Part shown: one piece after another, positions 26,154 to 34,836 of the stretch
How positions within the stretch are numbered: the first letter of the stretch is position 1
How the letters are laid out: every line of letters begins with the position of its first letter
NCBI RefSeq assembly: GCF_007641235.1
Contig: NZ_CP038157.1
Coordinates: forward strand, 992,001-1,056,000
Source: Corynebacterium sanguinis
Lineage (GTDB): Bacteria; Actinomycetota; Actinomycetes; Mycobacteriales; Mycobacteriaceae
Direction of reading: 5' to 3'
Length of the DNA: 64,000 nt
Translations under genes and position numbers: made by a program
The notes under the pieces: generated by a model
Told to the model about the DNA's origin: nothing
The model's database searches: none
What the model saw: only the letters and a program-made list of their open reading frames with translations

Positions 26154-27056
26154 CTAGTTTTGGGCATAGGGGCGGGTGATGCCGCCGGGCATGTCCGCTT
26201 CAAGGGGTTCTAAGAACGCAATGGCGGAGTCGTTGCCCAAGCGAGTAGCGAGCTTGAGCAGCACAAACATCATCAACGTGTTGAGCAGCGCGATGGTGAC
26301 AAACACCAGCGGGTCGTCGAAACTCTGCGCCGTGATCATTGCTGCGGCAGTGTTGCGCTGCGCGGTGCCCAATGCACCGAGCTGAGCGTGGTTCGTGTTG
26401 CCCTGGCCAGTACCGTATCCCATGTAGAAGGCGATCAGAAGCACGACGACACCGATGATGATCGCGATCCACAGGTCAACGTCCGCCATCTCGGGCAGGT
26501 AGCCAATGATGGTGAAGATGAGCAGCCCGTAGAGCGCCAGGTTAGAAATCTTCGCCACCCAGGGCTGCACGGTCGCCGCGAGCTTTTCGACGCCAACGTG
26601 GCAGACCATGCCGAGCGCCAGCGGGAGGATCATCTGCAGAAGTAGCGGCTGGGCGATCTGCCACACGTCGACCTCGATGCCGTCGATAAGGCGGGGCAAC
26701 AGGAAAGGCAAAAAGCCGACGGTGGAGACCATGAGTACCATCTGTATGGTCGCGCCGGCAGCGATGTCGTTATCGCTTTCCTGCGTTAGCTTGATCAGCA
26801 GCGGGGCCCCGGCGGCGCAGGCGAACAGGATCAGCGCCGTCGAGTACGGCGCGCCGATGCCGGTGATGATGATGAACAACAGCATCACACCGGGCACGAC
26901 TAGGAAGTTAGCCACAACCATGCGGGTGAGAAACTGCCAGTCGCGCAGGTGCTTGGCAATGCGCGCCGGGTGCTGGGTAAGGCCCACGTTGAACATGCTG
27001 GTGAGTACGAAGAGCGTGGTGAGCGTACTCGCTAAGGATTGGAAGAACTCAAACAT
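26154..27056 (-). CDS. Bile acid:sodium symporter (BASS) family transporter
   Basis: Membrane protein of 300 residues with about nine hydrophobic segments. The family patterns MFNVGLTQHPARIAKHLRDW (residues 17-36) and ALGTAQRNTAAAMI (about residue 240) are present. BASS proteins move organic anions, including sulfated or steroid-like compounds, with sodium. ATG 27056 with GAGGTC upstream is chosen. It precedes the sulfatase pseudogene and diverges from the sulfatase-activating enzyme, so its original substrate may have been a sulfate ester or the product of its cleavage; this is inference. Confidence 0.88.
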   Translation of the reverse strand: MFEFFQSLASTLTTLFVLTSMFNVGLTQHPARIAKHLRDWQFLTRMVVANFLVVPGVMLLFIIITGIGAPYSTALILFACAAGAPLLIKLTQESDNDIAAGATIQMVLMVSTVGFLPFLLPRLIDGIEVDVWQIAQPLLLQMILPLALGMVCHVGVEKLAATVQPWVAKISNLALYGLLIFTIIGYLPEMADVDLWIAIIIGVVVLLIAFYMGYGTGQGNTNHAQLGALGTAQRNTAAAMITAQSFDDPLVFVTIALLNTLMMFVLLKLATRLGNDSAIAFLEPLEADMPGGITRPYAQN

Positions 27057-27088
27057 GGGCTGACCTCGCCACTGGTAGGGTCGCTGAC

Positions 27089-28006
27089 ATGGCCAGGCTG
27101 ACAAAGCTAATCGACGTCGCGCCGACCACCTTTACGGCCGGGTCTAACGATTTCTACCCTGAGGAGTCCCCGCAGCGAACAGTCCGCGTCGACGCGTTTG
27201 CGCTGGAGGCCGACCCCGTCACCAATGCCCGATTCGCACGGTTCGTCCAAGAGACGGGCTACGTCACCGTGGCCGAGCGGGTGCCATCCGCGGAGGAATT
27301 CCCCGGCGTCGACCTGGAGCTGCTGGTCGCGGGCGCGCTGGTGTTTCAGCCCACCACGGGCCCGGTGGACCTGCGCGACTGGCGGCAGTGGTGGCGCTTC
27401 GAGCCTGGGGCGTCGTGGCGCGCGCCGTACGGGCCGTCCGGCGTGAGCCACGAGGACATTCCGGATCACCCGGTGGTCCAGGTGGCCTACCCGGATGCCG
27501 TGGCGTACGCGCGGTGGGCGGGGCGCCGGCTGCCGACCGAGCTGGAACTCGAGTGCGCTGCCCGCGCCGGGCGCGCGGCAACCACCTACGCCTGGGGTGA
27601 GGAGTACGCGCCGGACGGGATCGTCCGCGCCAACACCTGGCAGGGTCGCTTCCCCTACGACAACCAGGGATGGGGTACGACGTCGCCGATGGGCCAGTTC
27701 GGCCGTAACCCGTGGGGTTTTTCTGACCTGATTGGCAACGTGTGGCAGTGGAGCTCGACCTACTACGCGTCCGGTGCGGCGCGCGGTGTCGTCGAGCGAG
27801 CCGGCTCGTGCTGTGCGCCGTCGTCAGCCCTGGATGAGGCGCGCCGCGTGGCGACGGCTCCGGGCGAGACCTACCCGCGCCGGGTGGTCAAGGGCGGCTC
27901 GCACCTGTGTGCGCCCGAGTACTGCCACCGCTACCGCCCGCCCGCGCGCCAAGGCCAGTCGGGGGACTCTGCGACCACGCATATCGGGTTCCGCTGCGCG
28001 GCGTAA
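27089..28006 (+). CDS. Formylglycine-generating enzyme (sulfatase activator)
   Basis: Protein of 305 residues, full length for FGE. It oxidises the Cys of CxPxR in sulfatases to formylglycine, using copper and oxygen. The active-site pair is seen in GGSHLCAPEYCHRYRPPARQ (Cys274 and Cys279), with the family end SATTHIGFRC. The middle motif LIGNVWQWSSTYY is also typical. Its ATG stands only 32 bp from the divergent BASS start, with TAGGGT as a possible -10, implying a leaderless transcript. The neighbouring Cys-type sulfatase is broken, so any present substrate must be encoded elsewhere. Confidence 0.93.
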   Translation: MARLTKLIDVAPTTFTAGSNDFYPEESPQRTVRVDAFALEADPVTNARFARFVQETGYVTVAERVPSAEEFPGVDLELLVAGALVFQPTTGPVDLRDWRQWWRFEPGASWRAPYGPSGVSHEDIPDHPVVQVAYPDAVAYARWAGRRLPTELELECAARAGRAATTYAWGEEYAPDGIVRANTWQGRFPYDNQGWGTTSPMGQFGRNPWGFSDLIGNVWQWSSTYYASGAARGVVERAGSCCAPSSALDEARRVATAPGETYPRRVVKGGSHLCAPEYCHRYRPPARQGQSGDSATTHIGFRCAA

Positions 28007-28015
28007 GTGCCGGTG

Positions 28016-28846
28016 TTACTGCGGGGTGTGGGCCTCGCGCTCGAGTCCCCACCGCGTCAGCTCGGCGACGTTCGGGTCGCGCGGAAGCAGCGAGTGGATC
28101 ACCGGGGCGAAGCCCGGGTAGGCCTTTTCCAGGTCGATGTTGATCACGTCCGCCCCGTCGACGCTGTCGAGGATGGACGCCTCGTTTGGGGTGACCGTGC
28201 GGTCGGCCGGGGTGTAGATCGAGGTGTAGACCACCCGCGGGTCGGAATCGGGCAGGTCCCCGATCTCCTCGAAAAACGGCGAGCCCGCCAGCTGCTGCAG
28301 CGCGCTCGTGCTGGCGACGGCCTCGGCGATGCCGGGGCGGCGCTGGATAAACGGGATGACGCGCTCGGCCAACCCGCCGATGTCGGTGCCGTGGAAATTC
28401 GCCCCGATGGCCACGACGCGGCGGACGTTCTCGGCGCCGCCGCCGGCGATGTAGAGCTTGGTCAGCAGCCCGCCCTGGGAGTGGGCAACAATGTCGACCT
28501 TGTCTGAGCCTGTCGCGGCTTTGACCCTTTCCACGTTGTCGGCGAGCTCGCGAACGAGGTCGTTGAGGTCGCCGAAGCCGTGCAGCACGGGGATGATCGC
28601 GGCCAGACTCGCGCGATCGTTGGTGCCGTAGTCGAAGCCCCACGTCCAATAACCGTGTTCGCGCAGGTACAGGGCGTTGACGGTGAACGTGTTCGTGGCG
28701 CTGGTGAACCCGTGGACATACAGCACCGGGGTCGGGTGGGAAGGTGAGAAGTCCGAGTCATTAAACGGTAGCTCGGGTCGCCGCGTGGCGCCGATGTAGA
28801 CGCCAGCGGCGTACATTCCGAGGAGCGCGAGGTGGGTGAGCTTCAT
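28016..28846 (-). CDS. Secreted/anchored alpha/beta-hydrolase, triacylglycerol lipase type
   Basis: Protein of 276 residues. A short N-terminal hydrophobic stretch (LALLGMYAAGVYIGA) may anchor or export it. The oxyanion segment VLYVHGFTSATNTF is near residue 42 and the nucleophile elbow AHSQGG near residue 120. The substrate is not known. It converges with the FGE gene, whose stop lies 9 bp away. Confidence 0.85.
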   Translation of the reverse strand: MKLTHLALLGMYAAGVYIGATRRPELPFNDSDFSPSHPTPVLYVHGFTSATNTFTVNALYLREHGYWTWGFDYGTNDRASLAAIIPVLHGFGDLNDLVRELADNVERVKAATGSDKVDIVAHSQGGLLTKLYIAGGGAENVRRVVAIGANFHGTDIGGLAERVIPFIQRRPGIAEAVASTSALQQLAGSPFFEEIGDLPDSDPRVVYTSIYTPADRTVTPNEASILDSVDGADVINIDLEKAYPGFAPVIHSLLPRDPNVAELTRWGLEREAHTPQ

Positions 28847-28879
28847 ACCTAAAGCCTAGTGCCGCGGGGGCGCGATGAG

Positions 28880-30760
28880 CTAGGCGTCGATGTAGGTGCT
28901 CACCAGGAAGCGGTTGATGTCGGAGCGGTTGATCACGCCGACGACATGGCCTGCGTCGTCGACCACGGGGGCCTTCTTCAGATGCCGGTCCGCGAGCGCT
29001 GCGGAGATGTGGCCGAGATCGTCGTTGACGTTGACGGTGATGACCGGTTCCGTGGCAATGCTCGCAACCCTCCGGTCCAGCACGGTGGAAACATCCGTGG
29101 AGAACTCGGGGGAGTCCTCGTTCTTCAACAGTGCGTACGGGGTGGTGAAGGCGGGCACCGAATCGCTAATGGCGTTGAGCACGTCACCGTCGGAGACGAA
29201 GCCTCGCAGCGTCCCGTTCGTGATCAGCGGGGCGCCGGAGATGCGGTTGGACACGAACAGGTGCAGGGCCTCGCGGATCGTGGCGTCGGGTGCGAGGTGG
29301 TAGACGTCAGTCTTCATTAGGCGGCTGACCAGGGAGTCCGGAGCGACCGGCGTTGCTTCCGTGCGCGGGGCGTCCGCGGTGGCGCGCGTGCCGGTGTAGC
29401 CGAGCACGGCTGCGGCAAGGGCCAGGGCGAACAGAACCGCGCCGACGAGAAAGAACCCGGTGTTGGCGGTGTCAGTGCCCTCACCGCGGGCAAGAACCGC
29501 GCCGTAGATTCCGGTGGACAGCCCGGTACCGAGGAAGCCGGCGATCTGGAAGCTGGTCGAGAAGATCGTTACGCCGTCCGGGTTGAGCTGGCGGGGCAGC
29601 GAGCCCAGCGCGAAGGACTGCACTGGGCCGATGGTCAGGGCAGAACCCACGATCGCGGGGATGTAGACCAGAGTGATCATCCACAGGGCGTCGACACGTA
29701 TGGTGTACGCGGTGGCGAGCGCGAAGATGGCCATCAGCGTCATGCCGGCGGGCAGCAGCCAGCGCGCGCCGCGCGCGTCGTAGATGTTACCGGCGATGGG
29801 GCCGAACACGGCCGCGCACAAAATCGCGGGGAAAAGCACGAGCGAGGCGGTGAGCCCCGAGGTGCCCTGCACGCTTTGCAGGTGCGTGGGCACGAGGATG
29901 TTCATGGAGAACACGATGATCAGCGCGACGACGTTGATGACCACGCCCGCGGTAAACGGGAAGACCCTCAGCGGGGCGAGGTTGATCAGCGGGTTGGCAA
30001 TCGTGCCCTGGCGCTTAACGAACAGCCCCAGCGCCACCGCGCCGACGAAGAATGCGGCGGCCGCGGTGAGCTTCGCCGGGCCGAAGATGGTGGAAATGCC
30101 GTAGAGCAGGCCGATCAGGCCGATCGCGACGAGTACGAGCGAGGGGTAATCCAGGCGCGCCTTCTCGGACTCGGAAATGTTGTACACCGTGGCTGCGCCG
30201 ACAACGAAGACCAGCGCGGATAGCGCGGTGAAGGCCCAGCACAGGGCGCGCCAGTTGCTGTCGGTCAGCTCCAAAATGAAGCCCGAGGCCAAGATAGCTA
30301 TCGACGGCCCGAGGGTGGTCATGGAGCCCATGATTCCCATGTACTTGCCGATCTTCGGCTTCGGGGAGACCGTGAGCGCGATCATCATGCCGATCGGGAC
30401 CAACAAGCCGGTGCCGATGGACTGGATGATGCGCCCGGCGAGCAAGAAGGGGAAGTTCGGTGCCAGCGCGGTGACGATACCGCCGATCACCAGTGTGGAT
30501 GTGGTGGCGAGGAAGAGTGGTTTGGTGCCGAAGCGGGTGATAAAGAACCCGGCGGTGGGCGTCATCACGGCGGCGCCGAGCATGCAGGCGGTGGCGAGCC
30601 ACTGCACGGTGGGCACGGTGACGCCGAGATCAGTCATGATCGGGGTGAACCCGACGTTGAGGAATGTTTCGTTGAAAGTGGCGATGAACGCGGCGAGCGC
30701 GGCCGCCACCATGATGAAGCGCGAACCGCCGGTGTGGCGGTGGGGAACCGAAGCAGACAT
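28880..30760 (-). CDS. MFS drug/proton antiporter-like transporter fused to a CBS-domain pair
   Basis: Protein of 626 residues. Residues 1 to about 470 form a 14-helix DHA2-type major facilitator (early motif FIATFNETFLNVGFTPIMTD). Residues about 490-626 form two CBS motifs (start SRLMKTDVYHLAPDATIREA; end VVDDAGHVVGVINRSDINRF). CBS pairs usually bind adenosine nucleotides, so nucleotide control of transport is a reasonable inference. ATG 30760 has AAGAGG upstream. An in-frame start upstream (30817) is less likely. The 121-bp gap to the YibE/F gene shows no gene. Confidence 0.88.
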   Translation of the reverse strand: MSASVPHRHTGGSRFIMVAAALAAFIATFNETFLNVGFTPIMTDLGVTVPTVQWLATACMLGAAVMTPTAGFFITRFGTKPLFLATTSTLVIGGIVTALAPNFPFLLAGRIIQSIGTGLLVPIGMMIALTVSPKPKIGKYMGIMGSMTTLGPSIAILASGFILELTDSNWRALCWAFTALSALVFVVGAATVYNISESEKARLDYPSLVLVAIGLIGLLYGISTIFGPAKLTAAAAFFVGAVALGLFVKRQGTIANPLINLAPLRVFPFTAGVVINVVALIIVFSMNILVPTHLQSVQGTSGLTASLVLFPAILCAAVFGPIAGNIYDARGARWLLPAGMTLMAIFALATAYTIRVDALWMITLVYIPAIVGSALTIGPVQSFALGSLPRQLNPDGVTIFSTSFQIAGFLGTGLSTGIYGAVLARGEGTDTANTGFFLVGAVLFALALAAAVLGYTGTRATADAPRTEATPVAPDSLVSRLMKTDVYHLAPDATIREALHLFVSNRISGAPLITNGTLRGFVSDGDVLNAISDSVPAFTTPYALLKNEDSPEFSTDVSTVLDRRVASIATEPVITVNVNDDLGHISAALADRHLKKAPVVDDAGHVVGVINRSDINRFLVSTYIDA

Positions 30761-30881
30761 GGAACCTCTTGTGACGTGAGAAGACGAGTTACTGACCAGT
30801 GGCTTCGGTGGCGTCATCAGGTTTACGCGCGTGGTGCGCTACATGTCTCGTGTTCCAGGCCGACACTCAACCATAGCGTTT

Positions 30882-32138
30882 TCAAATTTTCGCTGCTAAT
30901 TGGGGCTTGTGTGCGCGGACGGTGTGCGCGGCGATGAAGGTGGTGATCGGAACCGCCAGGACCAGCGAAATCGCGCCGATCGCCGAGCGGATCAGCTCGG
31001 TGGCAACCACGTCGGAGGACAGCGCCTGCATCAGCGGGCGGTCGGAGACGCTCAGCAGCATGGCCAGCGGCAGCGCGGTGCCCAGGTACGCCAGCACGAG
31101 GGTGTAGACCATCGAGGCGATGTGGTCGCGGCCGACGCGCAATGCCGCGGCGAAGGTGGAGCGCGCCGAGGACTCCGGGGAGGCGAGGAAGAGTTCGTGG
31201 ACGGTGGAGGATTGCGCGATGGTGACGTCGTTAAGCACGCCGAGCGCTCCAATGATGAAACCCGCCATGAGCAGCCCGGGGACGGATACCTCAGGCAGGT
31301 AGAGGTGGATGAGCAGGTTGTCCTCGTTGCCCAGGCCGCGCAGTTGAGAGGTGTCCACCGCGACGTTGCCTAGTACCGCCGCCAGCGCCATCGCGGCCAG
31401 TGTTCCGGCGAGCGCTGACGCTGATTTCCAATTGACGCCGTGAACCAAAAACAGCACGGGGAAGAGGATCGCGGCGCCGGCGGCCATCGCCACCGCCGTG
31501 GGGTCGGTGCCGCGCAGCAGCGCGGGGATGAGGAAGCCGAACACGACCAACCCGGTCAGCACCAGCCCGACGAGGCCCAGCAGGCCGCGCAGGGCGCCGA
31601 TGGCCACGATGAGTATCACCGCCACGGCGATCCACAGCCAGATTGCCTGGCTGCGCTCCATGTCCAAAAGCGTGTAGGTGGTGGTGTCGCCGTCGGTGTT
31701 GGTTGCCAGGGTGATCGCGTCGCCGGTGGCTAGGGTGGATTCCCCGGGCAGCCCGGAGCTTGAAAGAAGTGTGCGTTTGCCCACGTCAGGGCCGGATGTC
31801 AGCTCGACGATGGAGAGCTCGCACACCGGCTCGTCGGCGATGGTGCCCAGCGGCACGGGCTGCGGGGTGGCGGGGCGAGGTTCGCCCTCGAAGACGCGCC
31901 CCACGTCGGGGGAGGAGCAGGGGCCCTGGCGGTGGTCGATGACGGTGCCGTTGACCGCGTCGGCGGCCATGGATTGGGACTGCTTGAAACCCGGCCCGGG
32001 GGTGGGGGCGGGCCCGGTCGGTCAGAGGACGGCGAGCGCGACAAGTGTCGCGACGAAGGCTGCGACGAGGACCCCGGCGAGGATGAGCCGGGCGGTAGAG
32101 CGTGTGCGCGGCGGCATTATTGTTGCGTGCTTTCCCAT
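30882..32138 (-). pseudogene. YibE/F-family membrane protein interrupted by an in-frame TGA
   Basis: From ATG 32138 (MGKHATIMPPRTRSTARLIL) the frame runs through a membrane helix and stops at TGA 32024-32022. The same frame then continues without shift as PTGPAPTPGPGFKQSQS into a complete YibE/F domain (CSSPDVGRVFEG, then seven or eight membrane helices and conserved HLYLPEVSVPG). Relatives carry Trp at this place, so TGG to TGA is the simple explanation. Translation could restart at ATG 31970 but has no ribosome-binding site. About 418 codons would be the intact length. Confidence 0.75.
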
Positions 32139-32211
32139 GCTGATAACCGTAGTCGTTAATGATGCGGGTTCCGCGAAGGCGCTAGACTCTGACGCGCGTA
32201 AGGGAGGGCGT

Positions 32212-32262
32212 ATGGCAAAGACGGTAGCGAAGGTTTTTGGGGTAATTGTCGCCGCTGCTTAA
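32212..32262 (+). CDS. Possible 16-residue peptide
   Basis: ATG 32212 follows AAGGGAGGGCG, a strong ribosome-binding site, and TAGACT 30 bases upstream could be a -10 element. The product MAKTVAKVFGVIVAAA is a short cationic-hydrophobic helix. It could be a real micro-peptide, a leader peptide, or the remnant of a signal peptide whose gene is lost. The following 234 bp (32263-32496) show no other gene. Confidence 0.3.
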   Translation: MAKTVAKVFGVIVAAA

Positions 32263-32496
32263 CGACGGCCCCGAGCGCGACGCGCACCAGTGGCTGGTTG
32301 AGCGTGGGTGCCTGGGTTAAGCTGCACTAGACCGAGCTGTCTGTTAGGGTGGTCGGTGCGATCAAGAAGTTCGACGCATTTTCGGGTCTCCCGGCCCGTC
32401 GACTAGCAACCGCGCAATCGCGCACGGTGCTCCCGGGGGAAGATCGGCCGGCGACGCGACCGCGCGCCGGAAGTGCGATATTTCTAGGAGATTTCC

Positions 32497-32547
32497 ATGT
32501 CCGACGACATGTCCATGTTCTTTCCCGATGACCTGCCCGAAGATTAG
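32497..32547 (+). CDS. 16-residue acidic peptide in frame with the next ORF
   Basis: ATG 32497 follows CTAGGAG with good spacing. The product MSDDMSMFFPDDLPED ends at TAG 32545-32547. The same frame continues immediately as the 196-residue ORF, so this may be the true N-terminus of that gene cut off by a nonsense mutation, or a translated leader peptide. Confidence 0.4.
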   Translation: MSDDMSMFFPDDLPED

Positions 32548-33138
32548 GTGCCAGTGAGGATGGAAAACCTCAACTCAACAGAGGTGACGTTCTCTTCAGA
32601 GATCGAAGTTGTGGCGAGGGCGTTTGCTACTGAACCGGCCGCGCTGAACTTCGCCACCTCACTCACGCGAAAGTTTGACTATTCTCCCGCCCGAAACGCC
32701 GTGCGGTTCGACGATGGCGAGGTTGTCCTCCTGCCGCAGCCAAATGGCGAACGTGTGCAGGTCACACCCCGCGAATGCGACCTGCCTTCCCGGGGCCATC
32801 TCCCCTCCATCGCCGGCATCCGAGGCGCTTCCCGAGTCCCGGCCGCCGATTGGGTACCGGTCGAGATCATCGAAGTGGATGGCAACCGGGTCACGCTTAG
32901 CACCCCAGAGGAAACACTCGATGTCTACAACCACTTCGTGCTGGACCACGATGATGCTGTCGCGTACCACCCGCGGTTCAGTTTGTTGCAAGGTAAGAAG
33001 CGGCCCAACGGCAGCCACGCAATTTTCTGGGTCTCGCCGACGCCGATCGCGCCGTGCACCGCGCCGCAGAAGTACCCGACTCTGTCCTGTGACCAGGTTC
33101 AGGTGATGGAAGGGCATACGGTGGCGTCTGCTTCCTAG
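32548..33138 (+). CDS. Unknown 196-residue protein
   Basis: No family recognised. The sequence is soluble, with no membrane segment or signal peptide, and has the look of a mixed alpha/beta domain with a DNA- or ligand-binding-like basic start (SLTRKFDYSPARNAVRFDDG) and a Cys-containing tail. GTG 32548 directly follows a TAG in the same frame and has no ribosome-binding site; ATG 32560 is an alternative. Less GC-rich than the core genes around it. Its TAG overlaps the stop of the convergent AraC gene (shared CTAG). Confidence 0.45.
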   Translation: MPVRMENLNSTEVTFSSEIEVVARAFATEPAALNFATSLTRKFDYSPARNAVRFDDGEVVLLPQPNGERVQVTPRECDLPSRGHLPSIAGIRGASRVPAADWVPVEIIEVDGNRVTLSTPEETLDVYNHFVLDHDDAVAYHPRFSLLQGKKRPNGSHAIFWVSPTPIAPCTAPQKYPTLSCDQVQVMEGHTVASAS

Positions 33139-33923
33139 AGGGTATGCGCCGTCCTCCGGTAGTCGGATGGTGTGGTCCCGAACGTAGCGCGGAACTCGCG
33201 CGTGAAATGCGATTGATCCGCGTATCCCATGCGAACGGCGATGGCTCCCACCGGCGCCGGGGTTGCGCGCAGCTCATGGGCGGCATCTTGAAGCCGCCGG
33301 CGCCGGATTATGGCTAGGGGCGTTAACCCTACATGCTTCGCAGTGAGCCGGTGCAGCGTGCGCACTGACACATGCGCGGCGCCTGCCCACTCCGTGACGT
33401 TGCGGATCGGGGGATCAGACTCAACTCGCTCCATCACTGCGTTGGCCAACAAGCCATTGCTACTTACGGGCCCAACTGTGCTGGTCAGCCAATGTTCAAA
33501 CGCGCAGAAGGCTGCCTCCACGTCAAGCTTTGCGACGCTTTCCCCCACATCCTTGAGTAGTCCCGGGGCGGCCAATGCACGGTAGCTATCGCGGTATCGT
33601 GCGGGATCTCCGACCACTGCGGGAACTGCCGCGGGTTGCAAAAGCGCGGCGACGGCCCAGCCACTGCCTTCCAACGTTCGGGTGGAGCTCTTCGTTGTGG
33701 GCCCGGATATTCCAACCATGTGGGGCTCAACCACCACGTTTGAAGATGGAAAGGCCAAAATTTGTTGCGTCGCCGATTGCCCATGTGGAAGGTCCCACGA
33801 AGAGAACCACCACCAGCGAACGAGCCCGGAAATGCTCTCGGCGGGAGCGAGTCGTCGGAAAGCAACCGGCAGCAAGTCCGGCCTGAGTACTCCCCGCTCC
33901 GCGCGAGATAGCGGATCATTCAT
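33135..33923 (-). CDS. AraC-family transcriptional regulator
   Basis: Protein of 262 residues. The N-terminal part is a ligand-sensing region with WWWFSSWDLPHGQSATQQIL. The C-terminal part has two helix-turn-helix motifs: VTEWAGAAHVSVRTLHRLTA and the signature VGAIAVRMGYADQSHFTREF. ATG 33923 lies 49 bp from the divergent VOC gene, which is the likely target. Composition suggests an acquired gene. Confidence 0.88.
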   Translation of the reverse strand: MNDPLSRAERGVLRPDLLPVAFRRLAPAESISGLVRWWWFSSWDLPHGQSATQQILAFPSSNVVVEPHMVGISGPTTKSSTRTLEGSGWAVAALLQPAAVPAVVGDPARYRDSYRALAAPGLLKDVGESVAKLDVEAAFCAFEHWLTSTVGPVSSNGLLANAVMERVESDPPIRNVTEWAGAAHVSVRTLHRLTAKHVGLTPLAIIRRRRLQDAAHELRATPAPVGAIAVRMGYADQSHFTREFRATFGTTPSDYRRTAHTL

Positions 33924-33972
33924 GGCACAAATATACAAGCGAGCGTCGCTTGGGCCCTCTACTTTGATTTTC

Positions 33973-34473
33973 ATGACCGATAACACCACGCCAGCCGATG
34001 GCGCGCACACCACAAACGGCGTGCCACACGGATACTCCACTATCACCCCCTTCTTGACCGTCACAGACGCGAAAGCGGCACTGGATTTCTACGCTTCAGT
34101 CTTCGACGCGAAGATCATCACCGCCATGACAAACAACGAGGCAGTGGTCCATGCAGAAATCCAATTCGACAATGGGCGACTCGAGCTGGGCGAAGCGTCC
34201 TCTGACTACAACACCGTTGCTTCTGAACCAGAGTCGGATACGGTGGCATTCTCCCTAGCTTTGTACTGCACGAACGTGGATCGGGTAGTTGAACTGGCCA
34301 TTGCCCATGGAGCCACACTTCGCGAGCCAGTGGCCTACTTCGCCTCCGGCGATCGCTATGGCAGTATTCGTGACCCCTTCGGGGTTCGGTGGACGATCAT
34401 GACGCGCGTCGAAGACTTGAGTGACGAGGAGTCTGAGCAGCAGGTCAAGGAGTGGATGGAAACGCTTGGCTAG
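33973..34473 (+). CDS. VOC-superfamily protein (PhnB/glyoxalase-like)
   Basis: Protein of 166 residues with one PhnB-like vicinal-oxygen-chelate unit: STITPFLTVTDAKAALDFYA near the start, and DRYGSIRDPFGVRWTIMTR near the end with the usual Asp-Pro-Phe-Gly turn. Members include metalloenzymes and antibiotic- or aldehyde-handling proteins; the substrate cannot be told from sequence. It is divergent from the AraC gene with a 49-bp promoter gap. Confidence 0.85.
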   Translation: MTDNTTPADGAHTTNGVPHGYSTITPFLTVTDAKAALDFYASVFDAKIITAMTNNEAVVHAEIQFDNGRLELGEASSDYNTVASEPESDTVAFSLALYCTNVDRVVELAIAHGATLREPVAYFASGDRYGSIRDPFGVRWTIMTRVEDLSDEESEQQVKEWMETLG

Positions 34474-34610
34474 CTCTAAAGCTGTCGGCCGCAGCCTGTG
34501 GTCATGTCGGGGGGTTGGGTCACCAATCTCACCGCCACTGGTACAGAAAACTTTTAAGTCGGGGCTGGTGTGGTGAGGGGGTCGCGGCAAAAACCGCCAC
34601 CGACTGAAGA

Positions 34611-34649
34611 AAACCGGCGCCCCAGCTTAAACAGCCAGGGGGCCGGTTT
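34611..34649 (-). terminator. Terminator behind tRNA-Gly
   Basis: The arms AAACCGGCGCCCC and GGGGGCCGGTTT form a hairpin. On the minus strand it is followed by TTTTC, so it serves the tRNA gene; it may also stop transcription from the VOC gene. The surrounding 200 bp have no ORF. Confidence 0.7.
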
Positions 34650-34677
34650 ACCACTTTTGCCCGTGTACTCAGAAAAT

Positions 34678-34751
34678 TGGAGCCGGCGACGAGAATCGAA
34701 CTCGCACTCTCAGCTTGGGAAGCTGATGTTCTACCACTAAACTACGCCGGC
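34678..34751 (-). tRNA. tRNA-Gly (anticodon CCC)
   Basis: The 74-base cloverleaf reads on the minus strand from GCCGGCG. The acceptor stem has 7 pairs (GCCGGCG/CGCCGGC). The anticodon stem TCAGC/GCTGA encloses TTCCCAA, giving anticodon CCC. The T arm is CGAGTTCGATTCTCG and the CCA end is encoded. It stands at the border between the accessory stretch and dcd. Confidence 0.95.
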
Positions 34752-34836
34752 AGCGTAAAACGTAAAACACAGTGGAAAACACTGTAGCACCGGTCAAACC
34801 CCGAACGTAAAACCGCTGACAGCTAGACTTGCAGGC

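Noticed and set aside
31678..32262. 194-codon plus-strand frame across the YibE/F gene start
   Set aside because: Most of it is a shadow of the minus-strand gene. Only the last 17 codons have their own ribosome-binding site and are listed as a possible peptide.
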